The translations under genes and the position numbers were made by a program. Positions 24,582-32,936 of a stretch of DNA of 64,000 bases are shown one piece after another. The stretch's first letter is position 1. Each line of letters opens with the position of its first letter. The DNA lies in the NCBI RefSeq assembly GCF_014191775.1, contig NZ_JACHXA010000010.1, forward strand, positions 93,165-157,164, in the 5' to 3' direction. This DNA comes from Limibacillus halophilus (lineage in GTDB: Bacteria > Pseudomonadota > Alphaproteobacteria > Kiloniellales > CECT-8803). The notes beneath the pieces were generated by a model, which was not told the origin of the DNA, searched no databases, and saw only the letters and a list, made by a program, of their open reading frames with translations.

Positions 24582-26492
24582 ATGACTATGAAAGAGTTTC
24601 TGGCCGCCTTCATGGCGGAGGAGGAGACGCGCCGGCAGCGGGCTGAGAAGACCCTGGGCCAGGCGCTGGCGCAGCCCAAGCGGGCGGATGGCACGCGGGG
24701 CCGCGCGCCCGAGGTCATGCAGGCGCTCGAGCGCGGCGACGCTCTGGGTGCGGAACAGGGTAGCCCTGCCGATCTGTCCCTCAAGATGAACCGCCAGTTG
24801 CTGGACAAGGCCCGCGCGCCCCAGGACCGCATCGGCGAAGAGCAGCGCCGGGCGCTGGCCCGTGACGGCTTTGCCTTCGGGCCCCGCGGGGCTTTGCTTT
24901 TCGATCCGGCCTCTCCTCAGGGTGAGGGTCAGGAGCGCTCCAGCAACCCGCTTAACCTGACGCCGGGCCGGGGCCTGCGGGAGGGCGGCGCGCAGCGGGG
25001 TATCCTCTCGGGCCTGGCCAAGGACGCCGGCGCGCGCTTTACCCCGAACAGCCGCGAACGCCTGGCCCGCAAGACCGCCTTCCGGCAAGGGCTGAGCCAG
25101 ACCGACGAGGCGGAGTTCGCGGCCACCGGCAAGCACCTGGACGAAGGCATGACGGCCTTGCGCAGCCGCAGGGCGGCCTCCAACGACGGACTGGAGCGCA
25201 AGGGTCTGGCCATCATGGAGGAAGACCTGGGCGAGATGGAAACCGACTTCGCCCGCGAGAAGCAAATCCGCGAAACCTCCGTGCCGTCGCGGTCATCGTC
25301 CCCTGACTTTGATGCCACACGCAACGAGGCACCAGCCCAGGCCGATGCGCGAGAACGCGAGAGCAACCTGCAACCTTTCAACGATGCAACCCGCCGTAAC
25401 CTCGAAGACGTAGAGCGGGCGCAGGCCGATTTGGAGCGCCAACGCCAGCGCCAACGCGCGATCCTGGAACAGTCGGCTGAGGAGCGTGACGACCCTGCGA
25501 CGCGACCCCAACGTCAACAGGCCGTAGCGAAGGACATTGAGGAGGCTCAACGCAACCTGGGTAAGGCCCGGGTAATGGCTCGGGACGACATTCTGAAACA
25601 GTTTGAAACGGGTGATACTTCCGTGAAGGAGGCTCAGGCCCAGGCCAGAACGGCTTTTGGTGCAGAGGATCCGATCCACGAGCAGTTCAACAAGGGGCTT
25701 GTGGCCGCCGGTGCGCGGACCCTGGAACAATCGTCCTTCGGCGATCCGGCAAAGGCTGGAGAAGCCGCCGGGCGGCTGGGCGAGTTACGCCAGCAGGCCG
25801 AAACCAGGGGAGAATTGAATGACGCGGCAAAGGGCTTTTATAACAAGCGAAGTGAGGATGCCTCAGACCTTCCCAAGCTGGCCAAAACGCTGGAGGAGAA
25901 GAATGCGGCGCTAGATACTCTGGCCGCACCCATCGCCGCCTTGGGACAGAAGAAGTTTGACGGGACCCTGACTGCGGGCGAACGTCAGGAACTGCGCGAA
26001 CTGAAAGACCAGCAAAGCGATGCTGCAAAAGAAGCCGCAACAGCGCAGGAGACCCTGACGGAGAAGTCCAAGACCTTGATCCAACTGGAAGTCGGCCACG
26101 GCTTGGCGGCCTTGGTGGAGGCCCGCAATGGCCGGGAGGTATTGGATCAGGTCTTCCAGGTCGGCGAGGCGATAAAAGAGGGGAGTTTGATCGGCGGTGT
26201 AGCAACCGGGGCGCTAGAGGGTGCGAAGGCCTTTCCCAATGTTCCACGGATGGTGACGAGAGCCGCTGGCGGTTTTGCAAAGGGGGCTGTTTTCGGCGGG
26301 CTGACCGATGGGACGGTCGCTGGCCTGCAGCAGATGCTGGCGGATGGCAGCCTGGACGACCTGCCGCGTTTGCTGCGCGAGGACCCACAAAAGGCGATCG
26401 ACGTCGTGGGTAATCTAGAGGACCTGGAGCTCTTGGGACAGATCCTCAGCGTCTCTCCTGATCTGGTGGAGATCATCATCAATAAGAAGTAA
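24582..26492 (+). CDS. large coiled-coil protein of unknown function
   Basis: 636 residues, not recognised. No signal peptide. The body is rich in Ala, Glu, Gln and Arg with long helical heptad-like stretches (for instance NLEDVERAQADLERQRQRQR, about 275-300, and LPKLAKTLEEKNAALDTLAA near 425). Near residues 540-585 a glycine-rich hydrophobic region (IGGVATGALEGAKAF, AAGGFAKGAVFGG) looks like a pore- or membrane-inserting hairpin of the glycine-zipper kind, followed by a Leu-rich acidic tail. A 200-bp AT-richer gap precedes it and a second unknown gene follows 54 bp later in the same direction. The overall look recalls bacteriocin, tape-measure or effector proteins, but this is only an impression. 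Confidence 0.6.
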   Translation: MTMKEFLAAFMAEEETRRQRAEKTLGQALAQPKRADGTRGRAPEVMQALERGDALGAEQGSPADLSLKMNRQLLDKARAPQDRIGEEQRRALARDGFAFGPRGALLFDPASPQGEGQERSSNPLNLTPGRGLREGGAQRGILSGLAKDAGARFTPNSRERLARKTAFRQGLSQTDEAEFAATGKHLDEGMTALRSRRAASNDGLERKGLAIMEEDLGEMETDFAREKQIRETSVPSRSSSPDFDATRNEAPAQADARERESNLQPFNDATRRNLEDVERAQADLERQRQRQRAILEQSAEERDDPATRPQRQQAVAKDIEEAQRNLGKARVMARDDILKQFETGDTSVKEAQAQARTAFGAEDPIHEQFNKGLVAAGARTLEQSSFGDPAKAGEAAGRLGELRQQAETRGELNDAAKGFYNKRSEDASDLPKLAKTLEEKNAALDTLAAPIAALGQKKFDGTLTAGERQELRELKDQQSDAAKEAATAQETLTEKSKTLIQLEVGHGLAALVEARNGREVLDQVFQVGEAIKEGSLIGGVATGALEGAKAFPNVPRMVTRAAGGFAKGAVFGGLTDGTVAGLQQMLADGSLDDLPRLLREDPQKAIDVVGNLEDLELLGQILSVSPDLVEIIINKK

Positions 26493-26546
26493 GTTCTCAT
26501 CTCTCTCCAGTTGCAAAGAAAATAGTATTTTTGTAGGAATGCTAGA

Positions 26547-27530
26547 ATGCACCTGTTCTGGGAGATATTTCGCCCCACCCGCAAGGGAATCTACCGCACG
26601 CTCTTCATCATGTTCCTTGTGACCATCGATGACATCCCCTTTTTCTGGAGGCACTTCACCGACGATGGTTACGGCAGCTACCTGCCGCCCGATGAGATCG
26701 ACCCGGCCCCGGCCCCGGTTGCACCCTGGCCCGCGATACTGGGACCTGAGGTTTTGGGACCTGAGGGTTCTGGGGCAGAGACCTCTAGCGGGTCAGGCAG
26801 GGTGCAGACACTGCCCCGCCTGACCCGCGCCGATCTCAAGCGCTTCTTCTTTCAAGAGGGAACAGAAGACGACATTCCCCTCACCGACCCGGAGCGGTTT
26901 GGCCTCGTCACTCGGCGCTTCGATGGGCGACCGGTAGGGATTTGGGGAGCCGGTAGTGGTGAATTTGGCAACACCTATGTGCTGGACTTCTACAGCCATA
27001 TCCGCGAAGCGGTACCTGCACTGCCCGAAGCTTATCTGGCAATCGGTGACGATACGCCGCCTGGGGACCCCGAAACCAATGCGGAGATCAGCGTCTATTC
27101 CGCCTTGAAGGAGTGGAAGCCAAAACATCGCGGCGGCGCCTGGAATCCGTTCCTGTCGGGCAAGATCGGCGAGCGCATGGTTGCGCAGGGCTGCAGCGCC
27201 CATCCAGCGTTCCATGCCACGGAGAATGCCTGGACTGGAGAGGGTGAAATGCCGCCCGCCGAAAAATACCGGGTGCATCAGGGCCGCATAGGCATCTTTC
27301 ATCGCCTGGGGGAGCCGACGGTGGAACACTGCCTGTTTCGCGCGCTGATGGTGACGCTGGGGCTGCACCCGACCGAGGCATTCTTCTTTAAGGAGGGCCC
27401 CGTAACCCCGGAGGAACAGGCTAAGGCTCTAGCCGCCCTCAAGCTGCTTTACCACCCGGCCATCACCCCCGGCCTCGACGAATGGACCTTCGTCCAAACA
27501 CTCCTCAACAGAAACATGATCGATCCTTGA
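26547..27530 (+). CDS. membrane-anchored protein, possibly DUF2927-like
   Basis: 327 residues. An N-terminal hydrophobic segment (YRTLFIMFLVTIDDIPFF, about 16-34) probably anchors it in the inner membrane, followed by a Pro/Gly-rich linker to about 85. The globular part ends with EHCLFRALMVTLGL, then VTPEEQAKALAALKLLYHPAITPGL, which resembles the end of DUF2927 domains (a GL helix, then a LYDPRLxPGM-like segment). AGGA is 8 nt before the ATG. It follows the large coiled-coil gene by 54 bp, so they may work together. No enzymatic claim can be made. Confidence 0.5.
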   Translation: MHLFWEIFRPTRKGIYRTLFIMFLVTIDDIPFFWRHFTDDGYGSYLPPDEIDPAPAPVAPWPAILGPEVLGPEGSGAETSSGSGRVQTLPRLTRADLKRFFFQEGTEDDIPLTDPERFGLVTRRFDGRPVGIWGAGSGEFGNTYVLDFYSHIREAVPALPEAYLAIGDDTPPGDPETNAEISVYSALKEWKPKHRGGAWNPFLSGKIGERMVAQGCSAHPAFHATENAWTGEGEMPPAEKYRVHQGRIGIFHRLGEPTVEHCLFRALMVTLGLHPTEAFFFKEGPVTPEEQAKALAALKLLYHPAITPGLDEWTFVQTLLNRNMIDP

Positions 27531-27623
27531 ACCGACGCCTCTGGCAGCAGGCGGCATCGCGGTGCATAGTAACCGGTGGACAGAAAGGCGCCCGCATGGC
27601 GCAACCAAACCGGGGGGCATTCC

Positions 27624-28283
27624 ATGAGAAGCCTTGCCGTCATGACGCTCCTGTTTTGCGGCCTCCTCTCGTCGGGTAGGGGTACAGCAGGCGAAAGCTT
27701 TCGCGCCGCCGGCTTCACCTTCAGCGACGAACGCGGCGGTTTCAATTTGCTGTCCGTATCGGGAAGCGGACACAAGCTGGACCCCCTGGTGATTGTCGAG
27801 GAGATAACCGACTTTGGACCGGTACTCCTGGTGATTCGCGCAGACAGTGACACGCTGGATTTGCACAGGGGCAAATCCGGTATGACTTCAACTTTGAACC
27901 TGTCAGTGATCAAGGTCGTCATCAACCGGACGGAGCGCGCATGGTCGGCATTCGATATGGAACTGCGTGAGGAGGAGAACACACCCAGCCCCTATGGCGA
28001 CGGTCTCTCGTTTGGGCAAATGGCAGGTTCGGAACGCAAGCTTGAATCCGACAGCTTCAATATCTGGCACCAACTCGACGAACCGCTTGACCGGATCAGC
28101 TTTATCGACGGCGGTGTCGATTCCGGCGCGGCCGCTCAATTCACCTTCCAGATCACCGACCCAACCTTGCAGCCTGTCTTTTTTCTTCTCCAGGAACCAC
28201 GCTGGCTGATTTCCGGCTCGCCAACAAGGTTGGCAGCGGGCGGTCCCAATCCGCTATCAGAGTCCCTTGGCCAACGTCCGTAG
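27624..28283 (+). CDS. secreted protein of unknown function
   Basis: 219 residues from the ATG at 27624. The N-terminus is a good signal peptide (MRSLAVMTLLFCGLLSSGRG, cleavage near GTAGES). The mature part appears mainly beta (alternating polar/hydrophobic, for instance LLVIRADSDTLDLHRG and FDRISF-like segments) and contains no cysteine beyond the signal region. It is third in the run of unknown genes 24.6-28.3 kb and overlaps the convergent B12-domain gene tail to tail by 27 bp. Not recognised. Confidence 0.6.
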   Translation: MRSLAVMTLLFCGLLSSGRGTAGESFRAAGFTFSDERGGFNLLSVSGSGHKLDPLVIVEEITDFGPVLLVIRADSDTLDLHRGKSGMTSTLNLSVIKVVINRTERAWSAFDMELREEENTPSPYGDGLSFGQMAGSERKLESDSFNIWHQLDEPLDRISFIDGGVDSGAAAQFTFQITDPTLQPVFFLLQEPRWLISGSPTRLAAGGPNPLSESLGQRP

Positions 28284-30026
28284 CATGTCCTCCACCCGTC
28301 GGCAGGGGACGGCGCCCAGGGTCCGGAGCTGGCCGCTCACATCCTGCGGCAAGGCCGAATTGCTATCCTTGGGAATCTGATTCAGCTTGCCGCCGATAAA
28401 GATGGGAATCGAGAGCCCGGCGGCCTCAAATGCCGCCTTCACGCTGCGCAGATAATCAAGCGCCACACCATTGTAGGTGCTGATGGCCAACGCACTCGCG
28501 CCTTCCTTCGCCGCAAGCGCGGCCAGTGCCTCCGGCTCGGCATGCACACCGGCGTCCGAGGTCCGAATTCCGCTGCGCCGGAGCGTCTCGGCCAACAGCA
28601 TCTTGCCGTACTCATGCACATCGCTGGAGGCGATGCAGACACACAGATTCGCCGCTGAAAGCGCGTCCCGCTCGGTATCGCTGAGACAGGCCGTCACGGC
28701 CTCCGCCTGATCGCGCAACTCACGCACCGGGGAAGCCTCGATCACCGGCCGCCTGCCGCGCAACACCGCCGGATCCGCCTCACCCGGGCCGTAAAGTTCC
28801 TCCAAGCGACGCGCACCAATCCGGCGGAGTGCCAACAACAGGTGCAAAGGATCGTCGATGGCAACACCGGCGGTTTGAAGCCCGTCGAGAACACGCTGCT
28901 TGAATCGACCGCCCGCCTCCAGCAGTAAAGCCGTTTGCGCCTCGGCGGCGGCAATATCGAATAGATCTGCGAGGGCGGCAGCGCGCGGCGCCAATCCGAC
29001 GGCATGAAGTTGCGCGTCGATCACCTCGCCGATGTCGGGAATGCGATCGGCTTCGGTTACGGGTATGGGCGTCACCGCGTGCCCGCTGGGCAGCAAGACC
29101 TGAGCCACCATATCAATCGTCAGGTAACTGCCGAGCTTCGCCTGATTGATCGCAGCGGGTACGGCCTCGCGGTAAAGCGTCGTGTTGCCGTAGACCATCG
29201 TGCCGGGAATGTCGCGATCCCACGCCAGCGCCCTTTGAAAGGCCAGACGCGCCAGGGGATCGGAAAAAGTATGACCGTAGCAGTGACCGATAACACCGCC
29301 GATCAGGTCCTCGACAATGTAGCGTTCCAGCAGTACCGCCCCGAAGGCGCAGGCCAGGTCCGTGAAGAGCGCGGCAAAGCCGTCGTCCAGATTGGAATGA
29401 ATCAGGATTGGGACAGGTTGAGCGGCGCAGAGCGCCAAAGCTTCGACGGTCGCCTGGGTGGTCGCTACATCCTCAGTACAACCGGGCATGCGGAAGGTAA
29501 AATACTGACCCAAGTTACCGATAGCCGTCGCCCCGGCCTGCAAGGCGAACGCGGTGTTCTCCAGCGCAGCGGGAAGCCCAATCACGAAATCACCGAAGTG
29601 GGGTGCAACGGGACCAGCCGCCGTCAAGGCGCGAAAGGCCTCGGCACCCTCCAGTATCAGCCCTGTGCCCTTGCCGCGATGCGTGCGCTCGGCAAGCGGG
29701 TAACCCATCGACCAATCGAGACAAATGCCATACCGGTCGATCCGTCCTCCTTCGGCTTCGACCGCACGCGCAATCGCGGTCCAAGCCTCTCGGCTCAATG
29801 CCGGGTCACGGAAGCCGATCTGCGCATGTTGCATGATGCGCCCCTCGGCAATTGCCTGGCGCTTATAGGTTATCTCGCAATCGACTCCATAGTGATCGAG
29901 GAAGGCACTGGCGCCCACTTGAACTTCTCGGCTGCGCTTTCGGCCTGACTCCAGCGCTACCTTGCCGGAGGGTAAGCCGTCGCCGAACAGAGGGTTGGTG
30001 ACTGGATCAAGCACCGGACAGCTCAA
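28257..30026 (-). CDS. B12-dependent mutase-like fusion: catalytic barrel plus cobalamin-binding domain
   Basis: 589 residues. Residues 1-~340 resemble the TIM barrel of the glutamate mutase epsilon subunit (GSYLTIDMVAQ, LPSGHAVTPIPVTEADRIP). The C-terminal ~130 residues are a B12-binding Rossmann domain with DxHxxG at 469-474 (DVHEYG, base-off/His-on cobalamin), a Ser/Thr in ISTYNG and GG in FIGGKL near 545. In classic glutamate mutase these are separate MutE and MutS chains, so this is a single-chain version. The start is a TTG overlapping the stop of the dioxygenase gene (TTGA), implying translational coupling. A carbon-skeleton isomerisation is inferred; the substrate is unknown. Confidence 0.72.
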   Translation of the reverse strand: MSCPVLDPVTNPLFGDGLPSGKVALESGRKRSREVQVGASAFLDHYGVDCEITYKRQAIAEGRIMQHAQIGFRDPALSREAWTAIARAVEAEGGRIDRYGICLDWSMGYPLAERTHRGKGTGLILEGAEAFRALTAAGPVAPHFGDFVIGLPAALENTAFALQAGATAIGNLGQYFTFRMPGCTEDVATTQATVEALALCAAQPVPILIHSNLDDGFAALFTDLACAFGAVLLERYIVEDLIGGVIGHCYGHTFSDPLARLAFQRALAWDRDIPGTMVYGNTTLYREAVPAAINQAKLGSYLTIDMVAQVLLPSGHAVTPIPVTEADRIPDIGEVIDAQLHAVGLAPRAAALADLFDIAAAEAQTALLLEAGGRFKQRVLDGLQTAGVAIDDPLHLLLALRRIGARRLEELYGPGEADPAVLRGRRPVIEASPVRELRDQAEAVTACLSDTERDALSAANLCVCIASSDVHEYGKMLLAETLRRSGIRTSDAGVHAEPEALAALAAKEGASALAISTYNGVALDYLRSVKAAFEAAGLSIPIFIGGKLNQIPKDSNSALPQDVSGQLRTLGAVPCRRVEDMLRTLAKGL

Positions 30027-30823
30027 TGCCCAAGCGTGAAGTCGTTGCGGCCCGTGCGGTCCTCGCCGCGCACCAGAAAGAGAGCGCGCTTGGAGTAGCC
30101 GTGCGCCGATCCCGCCTGCTCGGTCGACTGGCCGCCGGCGTGATTGTAATAGGAACTGCCCGGCATGAAGCGTAGGACCAGGCCCATGCGACGACGATCG
30201 GAGGTGTTCGCATTGGAGCCGTGCACCAGATAGACATCGTGCAGGGAAACCTGCCCCGGCTCCAAGACGATGTCGCGGGCAGAAGCTAGGTCCACCTGAT
30301 CCTCGTCAATGACCTGCGCCAGTGTGTAGTCCGGTCGTTCTTCCCAGTGATGCTTGAAGACCTTCCGTTCCCGATGCGATCCGGGAATGAAGCGCATACA
30401 GCCGTTTTCCGGATAAGACCCGTCCAGGGATATCCAAACCGTGCAGGTCTCCAGCGGCTCGATGGGGTAGTAGTCGCCGTCTTGATGCCAGGGCGTGGCT
30501 TTACCCTGCCCAGCCGGTTTACCAAAGATCGTAACGCCCCAAAGGATGATATCCGGGCCCATGACCTGTTCGACCATGTCCAGTATCTCCGGCCGCGTGG
30601 CGATGCGCAGCCACTCGGGGTCGCCTTTGACGCCGTACCCACCGGACTGCAAGTGAGGACCCAGAATAAAATCGGGCGAAAATTTCGGATCATCCTTATG
30701 GGATTCCAAGAGGCGGTCGTAGGCCCCGCCGATGCGCAAAAGAGCTTCTTCGGATAACCGGAAGTTCGGAATTACGAGTCCATCCCTGTTGTAAGTCTCC
30801 ATCTCAGAATCACTCAGAGCCAT
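30023..30823 (-). CDS. phytanoyl-CoA dioxygenase (PhyH) family protein
   Basis: 266 residues from the ATG at 30823 (a TTG 21 nt upstream is also in frame). It has the 2OG/Fe(II) dioxygenase triad: His113 and Asp115 in TPWHQDGDYYP, His201 in VYLVHGSNANTS, with the downstream SDRRRMGLVLRF Arg for 2-oxoglutarate. The GCMRFIPGSHR segment is typical of PhyH proteins. The family includes ectoine hydroxylase, but the EctD signature is not evident. Its gene overlaps the B12-dependent mutase-like gene, so the two enzymes probably act on the same compound. Confidence 0.85.
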   Translation of the reverse strand: MALSDSEMETYNRDGLVIPNFRLSEEALLRIGGAYDRLLESHKDDPKFSPDFILGPHLQSGGYGVKGDPEWLRIATRPEILDMVEQVMGPDIILWGVTIFGKPAGQGKATPWHQDGDYYPIEPLETCTVWISLDGSYPENGCMRFIPGSHRERKVFKHHWEERPDYTLAQVIDEDQVDLASARDIVLEPGQVSLHDVYLVHGSNANTSDRRRMGLVLRFMPGSSYYNHAGGQSTEQAGSAHGYSKRALFLVRGEDRTGRNDFTLGH

Positions 30824-31013
30824 TGCCACCGATACTCCCTGCAATTGCGCTTTCCCACACTATCTGACCCCGAGGATAACCCGCCAACCTGGCACCATGA
30901 AGGATCTAAATCTGACGGCTGGCATGTCCTCACTGCACGACAAATCACTACATTGGCGAAACATTTGAAACGTTACTCTATTTTCCGATCCACTCTGGTA
31001 GCTGGAAAAGCGA

Positions 31014-31262
31014 ATGGATGAACGTTTTACCAAAGAGCAAATCACCCGCTTGATATCCTCAATCCGGAAAGGGCGCCCTCTGCCGCCGGAAGAGCGGGCG
31101 GAATTTGCGCGAACCACGAAGGTCTTCTTCGACAAATGCGCTGCCTTCAAGCACACGGCACGGGTGCTGGCGAAGCGCTGCACCAAGGAAATTCGGCACC
31201 ATAACGAAGACCTCGATGCGCAATGGCTCGATGATGTTACCGAAGAGATTGAGTGGTGGTAG
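31014..31262 (+). CDS. small charged protein of unknown function, with an in-frame extension after TAG
   Basis: 82 residues, highly charged and probably helical (ERFTKEQITRLISSIRKG, PPEERAEFARTTKVFFDK), ending EIEWW before a TAG. The same frame then continues with 35 sense codons of typical host codon choice (HFLTVFDPEVVQNW...) to a TAA at 31368-31370. The gene therefore either lost a longer form through a nonsense change or is a genuine short protein followed by a relic. Not recognised. No Shine-Dalgarno of quality is seen, and it lies alone between divergent neighbours. Confidence 0.5.
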   Translation: MDERFTKEQITRLISSIRKGRPLPPEERAEFARTTKVFFDKCAAFKHTARVLAKRCTKEIRHHNEDLDAQWLDDVTEEIEWW

Positions 31263-31503
31263 CACTTCCTGACCGTTTTCGACCCGGAGGTCGTGCAGAA
31301 CTGGCGCGCTATCGCCACCAAGCCTTTTCAGTTCGAAGCCTTCCTGCTGGACGATGAGGAGACGGCCTAATTAACCGCAGCGCGCCACCGCAGCCTACCT
31401 TGCCGCCAGCCCGCAATCCGGCATAGGCTGCGGAGAAGTGCGCGGACCTTCTTCCACGTCCAGCGCCCGGGATTACAGCATCAACAGCGGGAATCATAAG
31501 ACA

Positions 31504-32892
31504 ATGAGCAAGACCCTGAAATGCATCTCGCCGATCGACGGTTCGGTTTTTGCGGAGCGTCCCGTCGCCTCACCGGCAGAGGCCGCCGCGTCCGTTGCCC
31601 GCGCGCGCGCCGCCCAGAAAGCTTGGGCCGGACGGCCGCTTGAGGAACGTATCGCCTTGGTGCAGGCAGGGGTTCGCCAATTGAACAGCATGTCCGACGA
31701 GGTCGTCCCGGAACTGGCCCATATGATGGGGCGTCCGGTGCGTTATGGCGGTGAGTTCGGTGGCGTGAACGAGCGAGCCGACTACATGGCGAAGATCGCG
31801 GCCCGCGCGCTGGCGCCCATGGTCGTCGAGGAATCCGAGACCTTCGAACGGAGGATTGAGCGGGAGCCGCAAGGGGTCGTATTGGTCATCGCGCCTTGGA
31901 ATTATCCCTACCTAACCGCCATCAATACTATTGTCCCCGCACTGATCGCTGGAAACGCCGTCGTCTTGAAGCATGCGACCCAGACGTTGCTGGTGGGAGA
32001 GCGGATCGTCCGTGCCTTTGCCGAATCCGGGTTCCCGGACGACCTCTTCATCAACCTTTTCCTTGACCACGAAGGAACCGAAGCACTGATTGCCGCGGGG
32101 AGCTTCAACTTTATCAACTTCACCGGCTCCGTCGGCGGCGGCCGCGCGATCGAGCGCGCTGCTGCGGGTACTTTCACCGGTCTGGGATTGGAACTTGGCG
32201 GCAAGGATCCCGGCTATGTCATGGAAGACGCAAACCTCGACTGGGCCGTCGACGTCTTGATGGATGGCGCGCTCTACAACGCAGGGCAGTGTTGCTGTGG
32301 TATCGAACGCATCTACGTCACCGATACACTTTATGATGCCTTCGTCGAAAAGGCCGCGGCCTGGGCCAGGAAGTTGAAACTCGGCAATCCCCTGGTGCAG
32401 GAAACCACCCTGGGGCCGATGGCCAACGCGCGCTTCGCATCCGAGGTTCGCGCGCAGACGGCGGAGGCCATAGCGGCCGGAGCAACGCCATTGGTCGACC
32501 CGACGCTTTTTCCTGAGGACGATGGCGGCACCTATCTGATGCCTCAAGTCCTGGTGAACGTCACTCACGACATGCGCGTGATGCGTGACGAGAGCTTCGG
32601 CCCGGTTGTTGGGATCATGAGGGTCAGAGACGATGAGGAAGCCATAGCCCTGATGAACGACTGTGAGTTCGGTCTTACGGCGTCGCTCTGGACCAGTGAC
32701 CCGGTTCGCGCCGCGCGCATCGGGGCAAGGATCGAAACCGGCACCGTGATGATGAACCGGGCAGACTATCTGGACCCTGCGCTCTGCTGGACAGGTTGCA
32801 AAAACACCGGCCGTGGCGGAGCCTTGTCGGAGATTGGCTACCACAATCTAACCCGGCCTAAATCCTATCACCTGAGGAAACGCAGCGCGTAA
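31504..32892 (+). CDS. aldehyde dehydrogenase family protein
   Basis: 462 residues from the ATG at 31504, where homology begins. NAD(P)-dependent oxidation of an aldehyde to the acid is expected. Landmarks are IAPWNYPYLTAINT (cofactor/substrate region), GLELGGKDPGYV with the general-base Glu, and YNAGQCCCGIERIYV with the catalytic Cys. First gene of a three-gene operon with an M24-fold hydrolase and a nitrilase-superfamily amidase, so the aldehyde is probably a breakdown product of an amide or amine compound processed by them. Confidence 0.9.
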   Translation: MSKTLKCISPIDGSVFAERPVASPAEAAASVARARAAQKAWAGRPLEERIALVQAGVRQLNSMSDEVVPELAHMMGRPVRYGGEFGGVNERADYMAKIAARALAPMVVEESETFERRIEREPQGVVLVIAPWNYPYLTAINTIVPALIAGNAVVLKHATQTLLVGERIVRAFAESGFPDDLFINLFLDHEGTEALIAAGSFNFINFTGSVGGGRAIERAAAGTFTGLGLELGGKDPGYVMEDANLDWAVDVLMDGALYNAGQCCCGIERIYVTDTLYDAFVEKAAAWARKLKLGNPLVQETTLGPMANARFASEVRAQTAEAIAAGATPLVDPTLFPEDDGGTYLMPQVLVNVTHDMRVMRDESFGPVVGIMRVRDDEEAIALMNDCEFGLTASLWTSDPVRAARIGARIETGTVMMNRADYLDPALCWTGCKNTGRGGALSEIGYHNLTRPKSYHLRKRSA

Positions 32893-32936
32893 TGTGACTG
32901 CGATCCCGCCCCCGCGCGAAACAGGAGGGATAGCGG

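Noticed and set aside
31260..31262. TAG as pyrrolysine codon
   Set aside because: No pyrrolysine genes in the window, TAG ends other genes here, and the MttB-family gene has no internal TAG.
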